This document shows positions 9,641 to 20,838 of a stretch of DNA of 64,000 nt, piece by piece (within the stretch, counting starts at the first letter, position 1; every line of letters begins with the position of its first letter). This stretch comes from Naematelia aurantialba. Lineage: Eukaryota > Basidiomycota > Tremellomycetes > Tremellales > Naemateliaceae. Under the pieces are notes generated by a model that worked only from the letters and a program-made list of their open reading frames with translations, was not told the origin of the DNA and made no database searches. The position numbers and the translations under genes were made by a program. The stretch spans positions 1,426,001 to 1,490,000 of the forward strand of contig JAKFAO010000007.1 in NCBI GenBank assembly GCA_021527695.1, read 5' to 3'.

Positions 9641-12600
9641 TTAGAAAGTGATGAGCGTCCAACCGTGATCCTGCCATGATCGTCAGCCTCGACTCATCCA
9701 GCGGACTCGGCTCTGGCTCTGACCAGAAGAGGGCAAGACAAGGCGTAGAAACAAGAGAGGGATGTCAGAATCAGCGAATGTCGTAGAAATCAGAGGGGGA
9801 CTGGGAAAGAAGGAAGAAAAAAGACGGCATGCGGGAAAGAAGGAAGAAACAAGACGGTATGCAGGGTCGCAGGCACAAAGCAAGTAGACGCAAGCAGCAC
9901 GTAGACACCAGACGAGGAAGCACATCCACTCACCCAGACGATACAAACCCGCTCTCCATCAAACAACACCTTTCTCAATCTCACGTCTTCGCCCGTCTCG
10001 AGCCTCCTCTGCGTCGACACGGACGACAGCTGGGCGCTCAATTTGCCCTCTTCAAACTCCCACATCCGGTGCCGAGACCGCGCCGCGGCCGCAGCTGTGA
10101 TTGGGCCGTACCCCGCGTGTGCTTGCGCATGTGCATGAGCATGTGCGTGCACAAGCGCGACGATGGGCTGCAGAGGTTTCGCTAGCCGTTTGAGCGGGTC
10201 TACGCCGCGCGCCGCTAGTTTGTCCAGTAGTTTTCTGCATGCCTTCGCGTCCGCCCCGTCGTCCGAATGGTCATCGCGGTGCACGAGGCGGGCGATACGC
10301 TCGATCTTGCTCAGGTGTAGGCTCTTGCTCATAGTCATCATGCGCCGTCCAATCCGTCCAAAAGCAGAGTCCTTCTCATTGTCGTGATTGCCTCGATTGT
10401 CGTGGTCGTGATTGCCGCGATTCTCGTGATCGTGATTGTCGTCGCCGTCGGGATCGTCGTCGCCGGGCTGCATCTTGACAGGGGCGCCGAGGGGATACGC
10501 GTAATCCCTCCTCTGGCGTACCAAGCGCGCGGCATTGTAATCTCGAAGCACGAACCGTATCTGACCGGTACAGAGCCAACTTCCCCTGAAACTCTCTGGG
10601 CCTATCGTCCCCGTCGGACCGGCACACTCGATCTGGATCGTTCTCAGTCCGCTCACCGCCATCGGTACCGCAGAACAGCGCGTGATCGACCACATGTCCG
10701 GGCGGTCCACCAACTTGACCAGACCCCGGGCCGCGAGGACCGGCTTGGCCCGGATCGTGATGTTGCTCGGTACGGGGTGACTGCATGTGCGGCCAGCGAG
10801 CCGGTGCACGCCTGTGCCACTCAGGTTCACGCCGAGAACGCCACCGCCCACCGACGCCGACAGCCGTCCGCCCAACGGATGATACTGCGTGGGCGGAGGC
10901 GGCCCGACTCCATTGCTACCGTGGCCGCCACCGCCACCGCTTCCGTCTCCGTTTACACCTGCGCTTCCACTGACACCTGCACCTGCACCTGCACTTGTAC
11001 CTGCACCTGCACTCGCGCGCGCACGCGCACTTGGAGTTCGCGGTTTCGGCCGGTCCTCCTTGATGGCGGGTAGCGCGACTGTCGCGATCCGCGGGGAATA
11101 GGGCAGGGCGAGACTATCCCAGATGAACACGGGCTGAGACCGCACAGGGCACGACGGAGTGTCTGCGACGTCCCGTCCTGCGATAGGCGGGCCAAGCGCA
11201 TGCACATCGACGCAGAGGTGAGTACATGCGGGTGCGAGTCGCGGTGCCCTGCCTCGTTTTGCCGTCTTGGTCAGGGCTTTACTATCGGTCTTGGTCTCGG
11301 CTTTGCTATCGGTCTTGGGCTCGGCTCTACGGTCGACTTGGAGCGACGCGACCGTGTCGACAATCTCGTCTCCAGCGATCCTGTGCAGCGTGGTGCATAT
11401 CAGCCGATCGGCAGACAGCAGCTGGATGTCGTATACACGTCCCAACGCGGCACTGCATTCCACGCGCTAGAAACCCGCCACCTACATCAGCTTTCGCACC
11501 ACAAGCACAAGCACAAGCACAAGCACAAGCACAAGCACAAGCACAAGCACAAGCACAAGCACAAGCACAAGCACAAGCACAGACACAAGCACAGACACAA
11601 GCACAAGCACAAGCACACCACAAGCACAAGCACAAGCACAAGCCGAGCTCACGCCGAGACAGACGCCGCGTTTCCAGTCCCAGACACCGATGAAGCCCTG
11701 ATGCTCGTCCGCGTCCCCATCGACTTGGACGAGCACGGCGATGATGCCGCCCGGGTACATGCGCAGTTCCACCGGGTCCCGCTGCTGCATGGCCGTCGGG
11801 AGCTTGAAGTCGATCGGGTAGCCGTCTGCGTGCGGATGCCACTGCGGGCTCTGCGCCGGGTCGGCAAACACGTCGAGCTTGTACAGCCTGATGGAGCGGC
11901 CGCACTCGTCGGGACTGTCGGGCACCTCCCACCTCCGCTCGTCAGTGTTTTATTCAACCGCGTGGGATAGCCCGGGGCCGGAGCGCGGGCGCAGAGGCCA
12001 CCAGACGCGTGGGCGACTGGACAACTCACCCCTGGTAGCAAACGGCCACGACGTCGTCCGGCACACACATGGCCACGCCGTCCACCCTGTGCTCCGGACA
12101 ATTGACCTGGTACTCGTCGTACCCCTGGTTCCGGGGCGGCGCGTCCTCCTCGAGCGGGCGCAGCGTCCGTATCCGCCGCACCGCCCACCCTTCGCCCACG
12201 TACCGCCGCGGCGAGACGTTGTACCGCGGCATCGCGACGCGCGACGGACAGAGGATGGAGAGGATGTACTGGCCCTGAAGGTCGACGACCTCGCGGGCCC
12301 CGATACTGTGGTTACACACAAACGAGTAAGGCCGGAGCTTGTCGAGCCCCTGGGCGCGCCGGACCGCCAGCGAGATGGTGTCGGGAAGCGAGAGCGGCGG
12401 CGGTTCTTGCGGCTCCGGGTGTGTGCCTGTGCCCAGACCCGACGGCGACGGCGACGGCGGCGAAGACGAAGACGGTGACGGCGAGGGACAACGCGACGGT
12501 ACAGGGGATGACGGCGCAGACCACAGTACGGGTGCCGGCGGAGGCGGCAGGTGGTCGAGCCCGTGAAACGCGGGACGGAGGCGGCATTGGACGGGCAGAG

Positions 12601-13010
12601 ACTGGAGCGCACAGGACAGGGTATTCTTGTTGACCTAGCACGGTGAGCATAGTAAGAGCAGAGGCGGAAGTAGGAGCATGGGGAAGGACACGGGGTGGAA
12701 AGTAGGAGCATAGGATAGGAGCACGAGATAGAACACGAGTCGCACTCGCGCCACGACTGACCCTCATCACAGCCGGCATGGAGCTCAGCGGCAGCAAGAG
12801 CAAGATCCGTTCCAGGAGCTCCCAGTGCCCATTCGTCTCAAACAAGCTCCTCATGCCGCGGCTTGCGCTCCCGTCCTTGCCTTTACGCGACTCGATGACG
12901 GAGCCGACCGAGCGCGACGTGTGTCTGATTCGCCATGTCTTGTCTTTGACGGGCCCGGCTGACGACGACGACGACGACGACGTCGTCGTCGTTGACTTGA
13001 AGAGGGGCAT
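9641..13010 (-). CDS. F-box-type protein, related to the gene at 288-2588
   Basis: A multi-exon gene starting at ATG 13010 with a Thr/Ser homopolymer run. It continues into an F-box-like segment (LLERILLLLPLSSMPAVMRVSR) around 12800. Later exons around 12600-12030, 11925-11650 and 11470-9960 share the Trp-rich body of this family: W-D-W-K-R-G-V near 11690 and a long disordered Gly/Ser/Ala section near 10900-11050. The last exon joins VCIVW at about 9938, in phase 0, to DHGWTLITF and a stop at 9641, after an intron of about 260 nt. The parallel with the other F-box gene (W followed by a short terminal exon) supports this end. The intron near 11470-11655 holds a long hexamer microsatellite. It probably acts as an SCF substrate receptor; the substrate is unknown. 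Some internal borders are approximate. Confidence 0.65.
11502..11642. repeat. (AAGCAC)n hexanucleotide microsatellite in an intron
   Basis: Some twenty copies of AAGCAC (plus strand), with a few ACAGAC variants, lie inside an intron of the second F-box gene. On the minus strand a GTGAGC donor precedes the array, and a CTGAT branch site with a TAG acceptor follows it. The same hexamer occurs, as coding sequence, in the bHLH gene at 44205-44295. Confidence 0.9.
12961..12993. repeat. self-complementary (GAC)n(GTC)n triplet palindrome
   Basis: Seven or so GAC triplets are followed directly by GTC triplets. The run is therefore an inverted repeat able to form a perfect hairpin with almost no loop. 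On the minus strand it encodes the Thr then Ser run at the start of the second F-box protein. Confidence 0.85.
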
Positions 13011-14557
13011 GTGAGTCAGGGCCAATCAGTAGAGACAACGAGGGGAGGCACAGACAGTGCAGAGAAGGAAGAGTGGGCGGAGGGTAGAAGAGTGAAGATG
13101 GAATAAGAAAAGCGAGCGAGAGGGGAGGGACGGTCAGTCGGGCTACTTGATACAGCCAGAGTGAGCGAGCGAGCACGTCAGTCGTGGCCAGACGATACGG
13201 CCTTCTCCCTCCTTCCCAGGCCTGGAACACCCCTTCCCCGGTCCCCGTCTGGGCGGTGGACGGTAACGATATCTCGACTCCAGGCGCGGATTCTGGCCGC
13301 GGTCCATATCGCAACTGACCAGTGGAGGAGCCCGCGAGCCGACCGCACGGTGCTGCACCACGTTCTGCCACGTTGGTACGTCGGTCGTCAGCGATGGTGA
13401 TCGACATTACAGTCTCGATCCGTCCTGGCTCCTGACGCGTCAGTCTCGACCGCTGCCTCGGTCGCAGTCGTCAGTTGGCAGTGGGCGATGATGCCGACTG
13501 CTAGCAGCCACAAAGCCGCCGCTCGGATCCGCACGGCGCCACATGACCTCCAGCATCCGCTTCAGCGCCTTTCGCGTCCCACTATCGCTGATGACGCCTC
13601 GGAATGTCTCGAATGACAAGTCTCAAATGGCAAGCTGCAGCTAAATATGGCCATCACCGCGCAGCGTACATGGTCATTTGTCTCTGTTGCAAGTTCTCTC
13701 GAGACAAAGACGCATTCCATACACCCATGCAATCCAGACTGTCTACGATCTGACACGTAGTCGACGCTCTCACGTGCCTGACGTGCCTGAGAAGCGCGTC
13801 CCGCCAGACATGTCACATTCCAAGTCTCTGCTCTGACGCCGCCGCCACTCGAACCGCCACGAATCGCGTCGATCTCTAAAATTCCTTATCTTTTTGAGCT
13901 CTTGCTTCTCTCTCCACACCCTCCCTCCCCCTCTCCCTCTCCCTCTCCCTCTCCCTTTCCCTTCTCCCTTGCTCGCTCCCGCTCGTTCTCACGCAATTTC
14001 TTTGCTCTCATGGTTTGAGGGTTGAACGAGGATGCATGGGAGAACACGTAGCAGAGCAACGGGGTGGAAAGACGATACGTTAATTCTGCAAGTTCTCTCA
14101 CACGTTGTTCGTCGACGACGCGCGACGCCGTCTTGTCCCCTGTCAATCGCCGGCTCTTTCCTCGCCCCTCGTCCTCGTCTCGCCTCGCCTCGTACCGACC
14201 CTCGCCTCTGCCCCGTCCTTTGACCTCTGCGTGCAGCAGAAAAGAAGGACTAGACCGAGACCCTTTCAGCGGCCACAACCGGGGCTCGCAGACCGATTCT
14301 TCCCCCCCAGACCCCACGACGTCCGGAACATTGCGGGACAGGGATACTCTCCCGTTCACACTGATTTTTGCTCTTTGCATTCCACTGCTCCACTACACCG
14401 CCTGCCACTTGCTCTCGGTATAAACCAGCCAGCTCAGACGATTGAATACACCCACAGCAGCTCAGACGATAGAACTTGTCCACTGCTGCCAATCGATACA
14501 AAACTGCCCTCTACAAACGTTTCCGACGAGACTACCGATCCTCTCCTGCACACTGCA
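13011..14557. other. divergent intergenic region, about 1.5 kb
   Basis: This separates the minus-strand F-box gene from the plus-strand GPI-protein gene, so it contains both promoters. A (CTCCCT)n-like pyrimidine tract lies at 13918-13966 on the plus strand. Pyrimidine tracts of this kind are common in strongly expressed fungal promoters. No supported coding region is present. Confidence 0.5.
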
Positions 14558-15808
14558 ATGTCAATGTCGCAGTCCCACTCGCCTCGGCGGCCAACCTCTA
14601 CTGCACGCCTTGTCATCCTCACCGTCCTGCTCTACGCCACCGCCGTGCTCGCCGCTACCACCGACACCACATGCACCGATACGTGTGCCGACTGGAGCGT
14701 CACGCTCGGGCACTGTCGGGAAACGTATGGTAACCTGCGTGAGTTTCCCGAGGACTACGAAACGAGCAGCAGCTGACAATTGCCCGTCTCTTTCTCTGCA
14801 ACGTGCTCATCTGGACCTCTGCCGCCTGCCACCACTGCCGCCTGCTCGCCACATGCCACACCACTCTGCCTTTACTGATCGCTCGCCATCATCAAACCCA
14901 ATCTCACTCCGACGTCCTTTCAAACCCCCTTGACGCTGCGCACCTTTGCCATCAACGCTGGTGTCCATCTCGCCAACCATCTCTGCAATCAACACCTTTG
15001 GCTGTCGCTCGGCTGTCACTCACGGACATGTCTTCACCCTTCCCTCTACCTCTATCTTGCACGCACGCCCACAGCGGAGCAACAAAATGCGTCCTTTGCC
15101 AACGGGTTTGTCGACTGCCTCTGCGTGGGATGGCAGGACGACGCAGAGATGGGGACCGAGGCGATGGCTGCTGCGGCAGGCACTTGCTTGGCTTGTGAGG
15201 GGACACCGGCGAAGATCAAGAGCGACTTGTCGGTGAGTCGTCTGTCCTGGACATGTCTGGGTTTCTCTTTGCCACCTCGCCTCGTTCTCGTCCCTCTTAC
15301 TCTTTCTTTCTCTTCTTGCTCTTTCTTTCTCTTCTTTCTCTGCTTTCTCTTCATTCTCTTCCTCCTCGTTCTCCTCATTGTCTTCTCCTCTTTCTCCTCT
15401 TTCTCCTCTTTCTCTCTTTCTTCTCTTTCTTCTCCTAATTTTTTCTCTTCCTTCTCTTCCTCCTCTCCCTCCTTATGTTCTCCATCTCTCGCTCCGCGAT
15501 TTCACACCTCTTTCCCCCAGAACACCCCGCAGTGCATGCCATCTCAACCCCGACTCCCACGCTACCGCCATCGCGGCGCCGACGCTAATTTAACCCAGAC
15601 CTTCCTCACACTGTGCACCATCGAGGCCCAAAACGGCTCAGCAGCAGCCGCCATGACCTTTGCCCCCGTCGGCTACACACTCACGTCAAGCGACGACTCG
15701 ACGAGCGCCGCTGGCCCGTCTCCCAGACTAGGCATGGGACGGGGGGCAGTGTACGCCGCTGCGATTGGGAGCGTGGTCGCTGTGCTTGCCGGTGCGAGCT
15801 TGGTCTGA
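14558..15808 (+). CDS. small secreted, GPI-anchored cysteine-containing protein
   Basis: Three exons (14558-14738, 15075-15232, 15599-15808) join in frame to give 182 residues. The first exon carries a signal peptide: a basic start, then LVILTVLLYATAVLA. The mature part has about eight cysteines (CTDTCADW, GHC, VDCLCVGW, TCLAC, LTLCTIE), the spacing of a disulfide-stabilised domain. The tail is Ser/Gly-rich and ends in a hydrophobic segment, VYAAAIGSVVAVLAGASLV, typical of a GPI attachment signal. It is therefore expected on the cell surface or in the wall. No enzymatic motif is seen. The second intron (366 nt) is long for this window and carries an extreme pyrimidine tract. A CFEM-like fold is possible, but I cannot match the full CFEM cysteine pattern. 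Confidence 0.75.
15295..15480. repeat. long TTTCTC/TTCTCC polypyrimidine tract in an intron
   Basis: Nearly 190 bases are almost purely C and T on the plus strand. They lie inside intron 15233-15598 of the GPI-protein gene, well upstream of the inferred acceptor at 15596-15598. Runs of mirror symmetry make a triplex (H-DNA) structure possible. Confidence 0.8.
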
Positions 15809-16770
15809 GCCCGTTCCCGCACCCGCTCGTCTCGTTTCCCCGTCTTGGCTCTCTCTTCCGTGGTTTTCGTTATTCCCCTCCCGGTTGGCATCGTGTACCG
15901 TCGTCGGCGGCCATCCGCCTCGGCGACAGTCCTCGACCGCACGGTTCGGCTTGACGCCTGCATCTTACTTTTGGACACTCCCTAGTCGCGGCTAGACAGA
16001 CGCCTGGTCTGTGCATAGAGCTTACGTAGACGCGCGGGTCGCGTCATTCGTTGTATTACCAGTATGTATATTAGGATCGGCGGTGGTTATGGACATGGAC
16101 TGCAGAGAGGATGGGCATGGGTGACATGGACTGCAGATACGATGGGCACGGGTGACATGGAGTGCAGATATGAAGGACATGGCGCAGATACGATGGACAT
16201 GGACTGCGGATATGATGGACATGGCGCAGATATGATGGAGTGCAGATATGATGGAGTGCAGATACGATGGACAATCAGGGGCTCGAGGTTAATGCGGATA
16301 TGATATAGCGTATTACATGGACCGTGGTGTCGATATGCAGATGCGACCACTGCTTGGCTGGTTGGTTGGCGCCGGATGCCTGTTGGACTATTCTAGTGGT
16401 GGCATGACATGGCCGACGAGACGGATCGATCTGCTCCGGAGAATGATGATGTTGTGAGACGAGGGGGATGATGCCGATGAGGATGACGACAACGACGATG
16501 CTGATAACGACGCTTCAAGCTCCCATTGGTCCCATCTCTTGCTCATCCTTCATCCCAGGCTCTTGCTTCCTCCGCTGCCCCGGGCACTGGCATACCGGAG
16601 ACGTCAAGCCGTCGTGCAATATCATTTCATTACGCGTGACAGCCTCTCTAGACTCTTACGCTCACACCACCTTCACCTCCCCTCACCCTCACCCTCCCCT
16701 CACACAACACCCTCACCCTCACACCACCCTCACAGCATCCTCAGCCTCCCACCACCCACACCTCACCACC
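15809..16770. other. convergent intergenic region with a minisatellite
   Basis: Here lie the 3' ends of the GPI-protein gene (plus) and Uso1 (minus). From about 16085 to 16275 there is a degenerate tandem array built on GGACATGG, TGCAGATA and CGATGG. A second simple tract of CACCCTCAC type lies at 16670-16770. No gene is supported. Confidence 0.65.
16085..16275. repeat. degenerate minisatellite (ATGGACATGG / TGCAGATA units)
   Basis: At least eight imperfect units of 14-30 bp alternate GACATGG with CAGATA(C/T)GATGG. Reading frames cross the array on both strands, but they have no signal or domain and end inside it, so I treat it as non-coding. Confidence 0.75.
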
Positions 16771-19700
16771 TCAATCATCCACATCGTCGTCTCCGTCCAG
16801 ATCGCCGTCGTCCTCGCCCTCGCTGACCTCGAGCCCGGCCGTCCGCAGCCTCTCCTTGTCGCGCTTCCGTTTCCCGCTCAGTTCATCTAGCAGTACCAGT
16901 AGATCCTCATGCTCCTTCTCCCCTTCCTCCCGCTTTGCCTTTTCCTCTTCCAGCTGCCTCTGCAGTTCTTTGATCTCCCCCTCTTCCTCTCCCGCCCCGC
17001 CACCACCGCCGCCGCCTTTCCCTTTCTTGCCCTTGGACTTCTCCCCCTCCAGCTGCTTTTCCAGCTCGGCAACGCGCCGCTGCAGTCCCTCGACAGCACC
17101 GTCGTCAGGCGACTTACGCGCCTCCTCGAGCTCCCGGCCCCGCTCTTCGTGCGCAACCAGCAGCTCGTCGTGCTCTGCTTTCACGCGGCCCAGCTCGGCA
17201 CGCACGTCGGCCAGCGCATCGGTGTCCGCAGTCGACGAGGCGAGCCTGTCTCGTTGTTCAACTAACTCCTTCTCGAGCTGTGACAATTTCCCCACGTGCC
17301 CGCTTTTCTCGCCTTCGGCTGATTGCAGCGAAGTGGAGAGCGCAGCGACTTGCTCGGATAACGACTGAACTTCGGAAATGAGCGTCTCTTTCTAAGCTAT
17401 CGTCAGCAGGGTCACTGATGGCTCGTGGGATCATATGCTGCTTACCTCCGCCTTGTGCTCATTCACTATCGACGACAACTTTGTCTGCAACTGCACAATC
17501 TCCTCCGTCTGTGCTTTGAGCTTCTGTCGCAGGGACATGATGATCGCGGCGGTCTCGCTATCGTCGGGAGCTGGTTGTGTCAGCATTCCTCGACCTCGTC
17601 ACGCAAAACAGCATACCTGCAGATCCCCGCACAGCATCTGGATCGACGGCAATCGACCGTTGAATGGTGTCTGTCCCGCATCAGCGCCAGCAAAAGGGTA
17701 CGGGAGGCAAGGGCCGCGGCGGCCGTGTCGAGGTTCTCATGCCAGACTGACAATAGTGATTCTTCCAAAAGTCGACAAATGCCCAATCGAACCACAACTC
17801 CAGACCCTCATCCACCTCTTCGTCTTCCGTTGACAGCGCAGGCAGGACAATAGCATCTGCAGCCTCCGTGTCAAAGGCGTCGGGCTGGACGGCGCGGAAA
17901 CGAGCATCTTCCCGCAGCCGAGCCATACGAGACACAAACTGGTCGGGCCCGATCCGAGAATGAAGGATCGGATGCAGCGTCGTCCTGGACTGATGAGCTT
18001 TGCCGACGCAAGCCGATAACGGCAACTCACCGTGTTATCTCTCCTGGCTCGCGGTTGAACTCATAGCATACTCCGAGCAAAAAGGCACTCAGCCCCTGCA
18101 CCAATGGGTCGATGCCGTTCGCTTGGGTAATGGGTTGGATGAGCTGCACATTAGATCCGTACCTTCAGACCTTCCACTCACAACCTGGAGGTTCGCGCTC
18201 TCGCTCAAGAACTCCTTGACGGTCTTCGGACTGTCCCACAGCCAAGTACAAAGCAGAACCAAATACCCCACCATCACCCTCGTCCAATCCTCCTCCTCTG
18301 TCGAATCTGGCGCTCTGCCCTGCCTGGCGACCCGGTTCACACACTCTGTATGCTCCCTCGCCGCCATCATCAGGTTCCCAACAACGAGCTGGACTAGCGT
18401 CACCTTGTCGTCATCATCTGCGACGGCCGAGTCGGAATCGCCAGTTGGCATCGTTAGATCTCGCGCGAGCTTTTTCGCGTGTTCAGAATTACGCACAAGA
18501 TGTGCGAGGAGAAGGCAGGCGAACAGGGGGCGATATGGGTCAAAGTCGGACGAGGGTGGCAGGTCAAGCAGGCCACTCAATATGACAGATCCAGCGGATT
18601 GGGGTTGATCGGGAAATTCTTCGTTTGGATTGTCTGTGGGTGGAGAAATCATCGATGACAGTATTCCGATCCGAGCATCGTCGTTACCGGTAACATACGC
18701 CTGCAAGAGTCAGCAGTCATCTTAAGCTCGTGCAACTGACCTCGAACATGTTGACACCAGCTGCCCGACCTCGAAGGCCCCTCCCACCAGCGCTAGGATC
18801 TCCTTCTATGATCGCCTGAACTAGCGCAAGGACAGCCGGACGCAATGGGAGTCGCACAAATCCGCCATTGGGATGCTCCTGGTCGGCGTGAATGGGTATA
18901 AGTGGGGCAAGCATCAAAGTCGAGAGTAGTGTCTGATTGGGCACGGACGAGGTAAGGATGGGAGTGAGCGTATTGAGTGCTTGCGACTTGAGACCGTTCG
19001 GTGCATTCGAAGCAAGGGCCAGCTCGAGCAAACACCGCGTGACCCCACCAGATACCATCGCAGTCTTGCTGTTAGCCCTGCGACATTATCATATCGGCTC
19101 ACCTGGTTGTTACCTCCTGGGCCACCTACCAACATCCTGACGAGACCAAGCGCCAGGCCCGCATTGTAGATTTTCTGCTCTGGCCAAAACTGCAGGGCAA
19201 ACTCGTCGGGTGACTGGTCTTCCGGACCCAGAGGAGAGGGAAATCCGAGTATTGGCGGTATTTGCGGGATGAGGGATAGTTCGCGAAAGTAGTTCTGTTT
19301 GTCAGTTCTTGCGCCTGTATGCGGACTCACTTGATTCGACACATTGAATCTCAAGAGACAGCCAACCACCGTAAGGGCATCTTGCACGACAATCCCGCCG
19401 TCCGCTCCGCCCTCTGATCTGACAATGTCGAACAGCTTCTCGAACGCGCCGGAGAAAGCGACGATCTTCTGTAGATCCGAATTGCCAGCCAACATGGCTG
19501 GCAGTAGCAGCAGCGCTTCGTTGCGCAGCATTTCACCTGCGCCTCCGCCCATCGACGAACCTGGCGCGGGGGAGGCGCCTCCGGGCGGCGGAGCTCTGGA
19601 GTCGAGGACGGAGAGGATACCGTCTACGCCGGGAGGCGGGGAGGACATGATGTATGATTGGGCGATGGTTGGGCGCGCAGTCAGCAGCTGCGAGAGGTAC

Positions 19701-20293
19701 TGCAGCGAGTAGAAACGGGGGTAGAAGGACGGCGAGTTGGACAGCAGTGCGAGCACCGAATGCAGCGGCTGTGGAGTCTGGCGAAGGTCAGCACACGGGG
19801 CACCAGCGAACTCACCTCGAGAAAGGCGTCTGTGAAACGTATGCCAAGGTCGTCTTTCGTCGGCTGCCTCGTCAGCTGGTACCGCGTTCCTCGTGGCGCA
19901 CCTTTTCAGCCGTCTCCGAGAGCTGCATGAGCGTCTCGAGCGTGGCCTTTGCAATCTCCGTGTCGAACGGCGCGTCATGTTGCAGCACGGCCACCAAGCT
20001 GCCCATGGCTCGACTGCCGACGTCCTGGGTCACCCAGCCTATCAGTGTGGTTCTACCGCTCAGATGGCGCCAGGACGTGGACGCACCGCTTTCCAGTCCC
20101 TGCTCAATCCCTTGAGACCAAGTACAGCTGTACGCCGGTCCTCTACTGCCGGGCTCGACTGGATCCGCTCGACCAGCTTGTCGATGGTGTCGGTGGCATT
20201 CTGTGGCGCGCCAAGATCGCCCCGCAGGGTCTCGTATGCCGAGGACAGGCGAGACCCGAACAGGGAGGTGATCTTTGTCGCCTGCGACTGCAT
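16771..20293 (-). CDS. USO1: vesicle tethering factor Uso1/p115
   Basis: A multi-exon gene. The N-terminal exon has DRRTAVLGLKGLSRDWK followed by VGSRAMGSLVAVLQHD and ETLMQLSETAEK. These mark the armadillo-like head of the Uso1/p115 family, which tethers ER-derived COPII vesicles to the Golgi together with Ypt1/Rab1. The head continues through 19770-19350, 19290-19120, 19060-18740, 18700-18100 (GLSAFLLGVCYEFNREPGEITR) and 18010-17760 (SRIGPDQFVSRM). The C-terminal exons (about 17580-16771) encode a coiled coil and the family signature HEDLLVLLDELSGKRKRDKER, then an acidic tail EGEDDGDLDGDDDVDD. ATG 20293 (MQSQATKITSLFG) is taken as the start. A GTGAGT...AAG just upstream suggests a short 5' UTR intron. 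The tail coiled coil seems shorter than in yeast Uso1 and nearer to animal p115. Confidence 0.92.
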
Positions 20294-20838
20294 CTTGGCC
20301 AGAGTCAGGCGTTGCGAACTCACTAGGGACGAGAGACAAAGCCATGAGATCAACGTGCCCTTACCACGCGTGCACGGGATTTAGGCTTGCCACCTAGGCT
20401 TGCAAACTTCACTTTGTAACCGTGATTAGGCGCCCCAGCATTCACTCTTGTGGAATTACGTAAGGCTCAAGCCGCTGCGCCGCCGTTTCATCTTCGTACG
20501 CTGTCTATTGTCCGACTCTCTCTTTTGCTCTCTCGACGGCCATCTCGACAATAAGATTCTGCCAGACAAAGAGTCCTCATGCTCCATCTCTGACACATGT
20601 GCATGGCCATCTCGCTTTCCTGCTGATGTCTCAGTATGCAGCAGATCGTGACAATAAGGTTGACGGCAGCGCAGAAAACGTCTTAAACGACGGAGACTGA
20701 CACTGTTTCTCGTCTTCTCACTAACCCATTCATCTATGCTCTCTTGCTCCCTTCTCTCTTGAACAAGTTGCTCTTGGATAACCTCTCAGAAAACTAAACA
20801 CTCTACCTTCTCTGTATCTTGAAGACTGGGAAGGCACG
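20294..20838. other. divergent promoter region, about 540 bp
   Basis: This separates the Uso1 start (minus) from the start of the disordered-protein gene (plus). It is less GC-rich than the flanking genes, and a pyrimidine-rich stretch (about 20505-20530, 20740-20760) lies near the plus-strand gene. No coding region is supported. Confidence 0.5.

Noticed and set aside
11327..11932. Frames with long Cys-Ala or Leu-Val runs across 11502-11642
   Set aside because: They arise from translating the AAGCAC microsatellite, which sits in an intron bounded by GTGAGC and CTGAT..TAG.
16064..16350. Frames across the ATGGACATGG minisatellite, possibly a small repetitive protein
   Set aside because: There is no signal, domain or splice support. 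Open frames on both strands follow simply from the repeat period.
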